Positions 24,401 to 31,692 of a stretch of 31,692 nt of DNA are shown here, in pieces. The stretch is taken from NCBI RefSeq assembly GCF_000315625.1, contig NW_005434563.1, forward strand, positions 67,631-99,322, written 5' to 3'. A program made the position numbers and the translations under genes. Position 1 is the stretch's first letter; the number at the start of each line of letters is the position of its first letter. Below the pieces are notes generated by a model that saw only the letters and a list, made by a program, of their open reading frames with translations, ran no database searches and was not told the origin of the DNA. The DNA is from Guillardia theta CCMP2712. Lineage: Eukaryota; Cryptophyceae; Pyrenomonadales; Geminigeraceae.

Positions 24401-25137
24401 GGTGCGGGGTAGAGCCCCTCGACTCGTAGGGGCTGAGTTGCTTTCCTTCAGACCATTCAGGAGCGCGAGCAGCACATGGAAGAGCTGAGAGGCATGGTAG
24501 AGTCCATCTCTGACGCCAGCAGCCGTCGAATGTCGATCGAAGAGTTCAGGTACCCGCCCCCTGCTGCTGGTGCTGGTGCTGGTGCTGGTGCTGGTGCTGG
24601 TGCTGGTGCTGGTGCTGGTGCTGGTGCTGGTGCTGGTGCTGGTGCTGGTGCTGGTGCTGGTGCTGGTGCTGGTGCTGGTGCTGGTGCTGGTGCTGGTGCT
24701 GGTGCTGGTGCTGGTGCTGGTGCTCCTTACCCCATTGCTGCTGCAACTCCTTACCCCATTGCTGGTGCTGGTGCTGGTGCTGCTCCTCCTCCTCCCTCTC
24801 CCTCTCCAACGCCTCTCTTACTGCTCGTCCTGCAGTAGCAGGATGCGTCTTCTTGACCCGGTCAAGTCGGAGGAGGACGTGGAGATCTACGTGTAAGGAG
24901 GAGGAGCCGTCAGTGGCGACTTGACTTGGGAGCAGGCGGCGAGGATGCAACTGCCCGTTCCCCAAGAGCCTTCCTGAGGAGGAGGACGCAGACTTTTTCC
25001 TACGCAACCTCCTGCACGGGGTCTGCAAGCCAGGGAAGCTGAAACAAGTTTCTGTACAGGACATGACGGAGGAGCTGCGAAGTTCGGGAACTTTATTCGC
25101 AGAAAACAATCAACACAAGCAAGCAGGGGAGCACTAA
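21414..25137 (+). CDS. TSNAXIP1-like ciliary coiled-coil protein, about 774 residues
   Basis: I reconstruct 25 exons: 21414-21478, 21529-21646, 21694-21755, 21806-21919, 21994-22084, 22123-22191, 22254-22414, 22463-22583, 22635-22723, 22770-22875, 22919-22951, 23001-23103, 23149-23317, 23370-23480, 23521-23580, 23624-23713, 23773-23808, 23855-23904, 23949-24010, 24056-24116, 24157-24250, 24293-24401, 24452-24549, 24842-24892, 24936-25137. Total 2325 bases, all in phase. A Ser/Pro-rich N-terminus leads into coiled coil (LENLVKEKEKLEAELQ, LKDEHLNLQDESKQLENEKE). The second half follows translin-associated factor X interacting protein 1: TPRPEWK, ECLGDSPEVPIFLRYNGQVR, KAIRDIWQSK, EWCYNL and GDLAEDVYLDE. 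Members are linked to sperm flagella and cilia; this role is inferred. Intron 23581-23623 is GC-AG, and 23104-23148 may be. The starts at 23149 and 24056 are the least certain. Confidence 0.77.
24566..24722. repeat. (GCTGGT)n hexamer repeat in intron
   Basis: About 26 perfect GCTGGT units lie in the 292-bp intron 24550-24841 of the TSNAXIP1-like gene. Frames through it would read Leu-Val, Ala-Gly or (reverse strand) His-Gln repeats, but splicing 24549 to 24842 keeps the protein in phase (EEFR joined to MRLLDPVK). Confidence 0.93.
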
Positions 25138-25177
25138 CGCACGAGGAGAAGGGAGCATGGAAGCGAGTCAGCCGCGT

Positions 25178-28100
25178 CTACCAGTAGTCGACGGGCTTGG
25201 CGGAGGCTCCATGCCGAGACATGTCGCTGGAAGTGATTTGAACGTCGAGGAGAGAGGCAGACTTGTCGGTCGCCCACTCGCGTTCGACCTCAGCCGCACT
25301 GATGGGAGCAGCGGTCGTCGCGATCCTCAGCTGGCTCTGAGACCTTGAGATGTCGAAGGGCAGAAGGGGGAAGGAGGCGACGCGCTTGGCCATGGCATGG
25401 AAGAAGACGAGGAAAGCGACGTACCTCTCGAGCGACGCGAACCTGTTCTCGTACATGATCTCTACAAGGTTCGTCTTGCCCAGCAAATCTAGCAGCTGCC
25501 CGCTCGCCTTGTCAAGCGCTCGGTCGAAGACCGTCGGCCCTGCAGCCTCGGCGAGGTTGTGTGAGGACTCGTCTCCTCCCTGTCCGCGCTTGAAGATCCG
25601 CCCAATGGTCTTGTCCAGCACGCCCCCATGGTGCTGGTCCGAATGAACCAGGTTGGCGCCAACGTGCGCCACTCGGCCATGGGAGGAGAGCGACTCGGCG
25701 TCGTTCCTCCTCGAGCTCAGGTCACTGTGCCTGCTCTTGTCGTGCCTGCTTCTGTCGTGCTTGCTGTTGTCATTGCTATAGAAGACTGGGGCGCTTGCGT
25801 CAGACGTCTTGTGAACTCCGATGTCGGCCTCTGCCGCCGCCCACTCGGTGAGGGACTGGAACTTGCTCCTGAGCCTGTTGATGTCATTGGGAGCCATCTC
25901 CTGCAAGGGGGTCAGGAAGGAGGAGGAGGAGAGTCGACAGCAATCACCTGGAGGTAGGAGGAGCCGATGGGCTCAAGATTCTCTCCCTGGGCGAAGCTCT
26001 TGTTGTCGAAGTGATCGGCGTAGCTCGTCTGAGCTGACAGCATGTTCTTGTTGAGCTCCTTGATCGTTGCCATCCTCGACATGGGCTCGTTCTCGTCCAC
26101 CCCTGCCAGCGACTCGCAGAGGAAGTGGGGCCGGAGAGTCTCGAGGGTAATGTTGCCGTCTCCGAGCATGGTGTTGCGGAACGGGTTGTGCCCGACGGTG
26201 ATGATCTCGGGAGGTGAGAGGAGGTGAACAATCGCCTTCGCCTGCTGCATCGCCATCATCACCCAGCTCTCTGCCTTGGTCTGCGAGAACAGCCTTCCGT
26301 CTGGACGCCCCACTGCCAGCAGGACCCCACGAGCCACCCGGTGCGTGAAGCGATGGACAAGGTGATCGACGGCGTTGGCTCCATGGACGTCGATGGAGGC
26401 GATTGAGTAGCTGAGGGAGAAGAGCTTGGAGACGTAGCTTTCCAGCAGCTGATGCACGTAGGGGACGTCCCCGATGACCAGAGTCCTCTTGCCCAGCCTC
26501 GCAAACTGCTCCCTCCCCTGGAGAAGGCGGAGGATCATCGAGAAGAAGAGAGGAAGGAAGCTGTAGAGGAGCGAGTCGAAGGCGAGGAGGAGGTACTTGA
26601 GCCACTCAGGCCCCGTGTCATGGGTCACCCCTCGCATGATGCCGGTGAAGATAGGGTAGCCCGAGACCACCGTCCCGAAGATGTACATGGCGCTAAGACA
26701 CCAGGAGTACGGCCCCTCCAGCACGTGCAAGGCCCAGAAGCGTCCCTGGAGCAGGACGTGAGGAGAGTGAGGAGAGAGTTGAGGAGAGAGATGGAGAAGG
26801 CGAACACTGGAAGAAAGAACGAGAGCAAGGAATGCAGGTAGAGGGAGCAAAAAAGGAGGACAAGGAGGGGAGAACAGGAAGAAGAGAGGATTAAATGAAT
26901 TTACCTTGCGAACGAGTTTCTCGTGGGTAGCAGAAGGCATCTTGCCGCCATTGAGGTCGCAGCCAAGGATGTTTGGTATCGCCTTCACGCAGCAATCTCT
27001 GTTCAGCCGGTAGAGGTCCTTCACGTCCTCCTTTCTGAATCGATTCCCCGCCGCTTTGATGAACTGGACGTCCTCGTCGCAAACCACATGCTCTGCCAGG
27101 TACAGCAGCAGCTCGGTTAGCACGTGATGCGCTGCTACAGTAGACACTGTCAGCGCTTCCGAAGGCCTCCATCCCGCGTACGTCGTCCACACCCTCCCTG
27201 TCCATGGAGCGCCGATGTAGGCGTGCTGTCCTACAGCCGCCGACATCTTGGAGTCCACGGAGCCCGTGAGCACGAAGACTCGGTCGCCGCAGACTTTGCG
27301 AAGAGCATGGGTGGCGTGTAGGGTAGGGAAAGTCTGACCAGAGTGCGAGATAGACACGACGATAGTCTCCTTGAGCGACATGGTGGTAGAGCAGAAGGCA
27401 AAACCTGACATGGGAGCCTCCCCGCGGGTGTTGGAGAGTACTCCGATGATCTTGTTGGAGGACATGGGGATGACGCGGAGGGTCGGGAAGAGCGACTGGA
27501 GGTCGGAGGCGAACTGCTCACCGAGCCACAGGGAGGCCTCTGCTCCTGTGACGAGCACATCGATCATCAGCCTCTTGGCATCGTCGCCTTTGCACTGCTC
27601 CTTGTCGAGGACCTTCTGGCGGATCATCTTGAAGAAGTGGCGGGACGTAGTGCGGTTCTTGCCATTCTGCTCGCTAAACTCCTTCCTCAGGAAGCTGAGG
27701 ATGGGTGGGATGTCGGCAAGGTCCGCAGCTACCTTGTCCTTGGCCTGACTTGCGTCCCTGCTCAGCGACGGGCCATCTCCTCCGACTCCGACCAGGGAGA
27801 GGAGGGTCTCAGGCGCGATGAACTTCTCCTTGGGCATGAATCCTTGCTCCTTCTGCCGATGCACACGAAGGAAGAGGTTATTCTGCATGGAGAAAGGGGA
27901 GAACCGCCCAAAGTTGGGAGACGACTCTCCAAACTGCACCTGCATCCTTCCTGAGGCACACCAGGCTGCCTCCTGCGCCATCCTGTCCTGAGTGTTGGTG
28001 CAGATAGCGATCTCGATCACTTCCCCTCCATCTTCGTCCAAGTCGTGGCGATGCGTACACTTGGGGACCATGTTTGACTGGCCGCCCTGACTTTCTATGT

Positions 28101-30048
28101 CTCTCCCTCCTCCTCCTCTTCCTCCTCCCGACACGAGGCCGATCGGGACCATCTGAGCCGAAGCCTCTGAGCCCCAGAGCACAACTCCGAGGTCCTCGTT
28201 GAACGAGACGCTCATGGCCTGCCCGCGGGAGGCGATGGCGACGACGTTGGGGTCGAGCGTACAGCATGCGGTGATGCCGAACGATCCGTGGGCGCAAGAG
28301 AGGAACTTGTCAAGGGCAGTGAAGATGTCGTTCTCCAGGAAGTAGCATATTGAGTGCTGCGCTAGGAGCTCGCAGGTGCCGCAGCGATTGCGCAGCTCTC
28401 CCCCGATATCATACCAGGCCTTGGCCAGCACGGCAATCAGGTCTTTTACCTGCCTGCTGTCCTGGAGCACGGAAGAGGCAGGAACGCCTGTCACGTGCTG
28501 CTGGAAGATATTCTCAGCTATGGCAGTGATCTGATTCAGCAAGCTCTCCTCCAGGAGCATCTCCCCGTTGAGCGTGTGCTGGAAGGATGGCTGCACGCTC
28601 GTCTGGTACGCCAGCCGGATGGAGTGTTTCCATATCCCCTGCGTCCTCAGCAGCTCCATCATCCCTGCTACCTTGACGCTGTCACATGAAGCTATGGTCT
28701 TGTGCATATTCAACACGTTCTGCAGCCACCGCCCAAGGTCCTTCTGCGTCCGCAGGCTGTCAAACAGCTCCCAATAGTCAAAGTCCCCGTTGTGCGTCAC
28801 GTACACCTCGTAGTTCTCGTCTGTCGCTTCCCACCCTTGACCCCCCACTCGCCATACGCGAACGGTCTGCGGGCCGCTGAACCTGTGGGGGTGACTCTCG
28901 TTGAGTCGAGGAGCACTGGAGGTAGCAAAGCGCGTGTGCCCAAGGAACATCCTGCAGACCGCCTTCTTGTATTGGCTGCTCTTCATGATCCTGTTTCTGC
29001 AAAGATAGAAGCAGCAGAAGAAGGCGCGAAAGAGGGAGGCGAAGAAACCGTAGATGGCGTTCACAACGAACCCAAGGCGGAAGCGAAACAGGAGGCCGCT
29101 CGCTAGATCTGCTCGCTTGCTCGGGACGTACCGAGTCCGATGCCCCGTCCCGTTGCTGAGTACCGTAACCAGTCCTCCGGCCTGCCCTCCACGAGCAGCG
29201 GTAGCCCCAGCCATGGCTCGGAGAGTCCGGGAGAAGTCAACAACACTCTTCTGTGCGGCCTCTATAATGAGCATCCCAAAGTTCCCGCAGTGAAAGCTGT
29301 CCCATCCCTTGACCCCAAGGTGCAGCCAGTCTGATGCGAGCGCCCCTGTTGCTATCGCCATGGTTCCCGCAACGTTCAGAGTTCCCAGCAGCTCCCCGCT
29401 CTGGTATGAGACAGCAGCGACCGAGGCGAGGGAGCAGGACGCCAGCAACCCCGCCAGCTCGATCATCTTCCTCTTTTGCTCGCAGGGGCTTGCCTGTACC
29501 TTGACATGCGGCTCTTCTGCCTCCTTCGGCCATCTTGCAAACGGCGCAAGGCAAACCAACCAGCTCGTCAAGGGCACGTGAAAGAGAGATCCTTGCCGGC
29601 TGCTGACCTTGCAGCCTAGCACCCATGCGGCGAGCACGTGGGCGCTCTCATGGATCAACACAGACGCAACCATGACGCATCTGAGATAGAAGCCAACCAA
29701 CATCGAGAGAAAGAACGTGTCGACAAGTTGATCCAAGCCATGACAGAGTGAGTATGATATCATCATTACTATGGGGACCCAGCTCGGTAGCACTGCAACG
29801 ACGCAAAGAAGGGGCATGGAAGGAGAGGATAGAGGAGAGAAGGAAGAGGAGCAACAAAAAGACACAAATGTCAATATCTGCGAATCTGCATACAATGAGA
29901 ATTCACCTGTTACTGTAGCGAGCAAGTGAAGCACTGCCATTCTTGCAACATGAACTTTGCTCTCTTCTCCCACCATTTGTCCTTGCAGACACTCTGGCAG
30001 CTTGCTTGAAAACCACTCGCCAAGCATTTTCCTGTGTCGACATATCAT
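25178..30048 (-). CDS. Membrane fusion protein: M50-like protease, class II glutamine amidotransferase, SIS
   Basis: Exons 30048-29907, 29792-29072, 28996-26905, 26745-25948 and 25900-25178 give about 1491 residues. The N-terminal membrane part carries H95-E-S-A-H99 in a hydrophobic helix, then ELAGLLASCSLASV (like the AGPLAN segment of M50 site-2 proteases) and a possible third metal ligand D202. A class II glutamine amidotransferase domain follows: C216-G-N-F-G, ARGGQAGGL, GHTRFAT (about 307-313), THNGDFDYWEL and HGSFGITACC. The SIS domain (about 775-935) has SISHSGQT near 836. Two long hydrophobic segments (about 990-1058) and a His/Asp/Ser-rich tail close the protein. GlmS has the same amidotransferase-SIS order and makes glucosamine 6-phosphate, so amidation of a sugar phosphate at a membrane is a reasonable inference. 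Start choice: ATG at 30048, with 30027 as alternative; a 5' exon may be missing. Three of the four introns are multiples of three without stops. Confidence 0.84.
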
Positions 30049-31692
30049 CAGAACAAGAGCGTGTCTACAAGCAGGGATGCACAATGATGGAGAAACGATC
30101 CCTCAAGGGCAAGCTAAGGTGTGAAGGAATCATTAGAAGTATAGCGTAAGACAGTGGGTACAAACTACGCTCGAGGCGTTGAGCATTACGCGGGACTAAA
30201 CAAACAACACAGCGAGAATGAAACTGGTGAAAGAAGAGTTCCCATAAGGAGAGCGAGGAGGGGAACGGGGAGGAGGATGAGACGGCAGCGGCGGCAGTAG
30301 CGGCGGCAGCAGTGGGAGTGAGAGCAGGACGACGGCAGGAGGTGTATGTTCGATGGCAAGGTAGAGGAAACATGGGGGCGGATAGGGCAAGGAACTCCAT
30401 TAAATTGGGGGTGGTGCCATTTTAAGGGGAGGGGGTCCCTGTTCGGGTGCTGTCCTTTGGTTTACAGGGGTGTAGGGGTACGATGCAGAAGTCAAAAGGG
30501 GGTAGTATGTATCACGGGTAGCCTGTCACGAGCTCATCGTAACACATCGTTGGTGATAGGTGTAGATAGTTGGGGGTGGAGGTATTTCACTGTGTAACAG
30601 GAGATCATATCGCTATGGTATTGAACTCGAATAGATGATTTTGACCACATACTAGGTTATGGTTGGAACATAGAAACATTTTCCAAGATTGCTCCAAAGG
30701 ACGGGGTAGGGGTATTCAAAACAGGTGTCCATTATCAAGTGCCAGAATCAGCAAGGGTGTGAGAGTAAAGGGTGGGGTACTAGTACCCTATCATCCTTGC
30801 CGATCAACAAATTTCTATGAAAGAGGGGGGTACTGATGGTGCTACACCGGTACCATGGTCAGTTGGTCCCTTGCAACTATCCATTTATACAATAAATATT
30901 AAATAACAACGTTTCGAATACACGGCCTCACGGATATCTAAATTTAGAAGAACTTTTCATCCACGGGTACGTAGACGGGGGCGGGGCTAATGTTTTCCTA
31001 GAATGGGGGGTTCTGGTCCTCATCGAGGTTGCAAAGTCGACCAGGGTGGTTATACATAGAAAAACGTTCAAATGCAGCTAAGGAAATACTGAGACTTCTT
31101 CACGATGTCTGTAACAAGGAGGTGTACAAACATGTGTAGGTGGTAGGGGGTAGACAAACTTGTAAATGTTTAAAAGTGTTTTACAATGCCCCATGGGGAA
31201 TAATCGGTGGGTGCTACGAGCTTGTCAGAGGGGTACTTGATGGGGAGGGTAGTGTATCGGAAGATTTCCGCAGGCGATCGATTCAGCAGGTACAGCTGAC
31301 ACAACAGAAGTTGGCGGGAGGAACGCCAGCTAGGGGGCCCTGAAAGGGTAGGGATGAAAGGGTCTGAATTTTCTATAAGGGTCTACCACATGATTATCAA
31401 GCCTTTGATATCAAGCCTTTGATAGAAGAAAAATGAGCGGACAATCATTCAACCGTCGTCAAACGGCTAGCCCCCCTACCAATGACTACCGTGTTATTAG
31501 TACCTACTCTATCCTCAAAGTTAAGTTAAAAATCCGATCATTCCACTCAAGGTTGTGGCAGCCCGACCCGGCACGCTGGTAGTCGCGCAAAAAACGGGCC
31601 CCGGCGGGGGACAGCCCGAGGTGAGCTTGCCTCAGAGACGAATAAGCCGCCAAATGGTTGCCGGTCGGAGCAGCACGGCTTGCGCATCAGCT
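30049..31692. other. Intergenic region upstream of the fusion gene, ending in repeat
   Basis: No supported gene is found in this 1.6-kb stretch. A (GGC/GGCAGC)-rich patch lies at 30285-30315. The part 30390-31330 is rich in GGGGTAGGGGTA-like words, with an AT-rich island (30880-30920). A short direct repeat (TCAAGCCTTTGAT) occurs at 31399-31424. From about 31510 the sequence becomes GC-rich, annotated as repeat copy C. Confidence 0.5.
31510..31692. repeat. GC-rich repeat element, copy C (cut by window edge)
   Basis: This stretch begins with the 17-mer at 31514-31530, an exact reverse complement of 21001-21017, followed by a GC-rich part (ACGGGCCCCGGCGGGGGACA). It is therefore probably an inverted, partial copy of the element at 20040-21200. 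The rest lies beyond the window. Confidence 0.45.

Noticed and set aside
24546-25109. Minus-strand ORF with a long His-Gln repeat and plus-strand Leu-Val or Ala-Gly ORFs
   Set aside because: They are translations of the (GCTGGT)n intron repeat and antisense of the last exons of the TSNAXIP1-like gene.
28997-29071. A 25-residue hydrophobic insertion inside the amidotransferase domain
   Set aside because: The segment has GT-AG ends with a strong pyrimidine tract and matching phase. Removing it brings the cysteine region and GHTRFAT into normal spacing, so I treat it as an intron.
31540-31692. Possible tRNA or rRNA fragment in the GC-rich end
   Set aside because: No cloverleaf, T-loop (GGTTCGA) or recognisable rRNA core motif is present. 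The shared 17-mer with the block at 20040-21200 fits a repeat better.

Overview
This is nuclear DNA of a eukaryote. All recognisable genes are split by spliceosomal introns, mostly 38-60 bp with GT-AG ends, and all longer introns are swollen by simple repeats. The gene content (an LRRC51-type leucine-rich repeat protein, a TSNAXIP1-type coiled-coil protein and a one-domain voltage-gated cation channel with EF hands) points to a flagellated protist or microalga. A cryptophyte such as Guillardia would fit, but nothing in the window proves the species. I built the gene models by hand from splice-site phase. In each complete model the exon lengths add up to a whole number of codons.

Layout: a PDZ-domain protein (minus, 3' end cut off by the window edge, 1-1367) is divergent from an ankyrin-repeat protein (plus, 2184-6081, 17 exons). 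A single-exon hypothetical ORF (minus, 6314-6847) is convergent with it. After an intergenic stretch with a GC-rich repeat element comes a 950-residue channel (minus, 8562-14120, 12 exons): PH-like N-terminus, S1-S6 with a TGDAW pore motif, an EF-hand pair and a long acidic tail. An LRRC51-like gene (plus, 15269-17960, 10 exons) is convergent with an unrecognised protein of about 276 residues (minus, 18214-19190). A second GC-rich repeat region (about 20040-21200) precedes a TSNAXIP1-like gene (plus, 21414-25137, 25 exons). That gene ends only 40 bp from the stop of a very large gene on the other strand (minus, 25178-30048). The large gene encodes about 1491 residues: an M50 (site-2 protease) like membrane domain, then a class II glutamine amidotransferase domain, a SIS sugar-phosphate domain, more membrane segments and a charged tail. 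The last 1.6 kb is intergenic and ends in another GC-rich repeat.

The most unusual item is the membrane protease / glutamine amidotransferase / SIS fusion. The catalytic cysteine of its amidotransferase is internal, directly downstream of the protease-like domain, so it would need proteolytic exposure. Other points of note are GC-AG introns in three different genes, in-frame stop-free introns in the fusion gene, the PH-channel-EF architecture, and a dispersed GC-rich repeat family. The ciliary-type genes suggest a shared theme (flagellar structure and calcium signalling), but physical linkage alone does not show that they work together.
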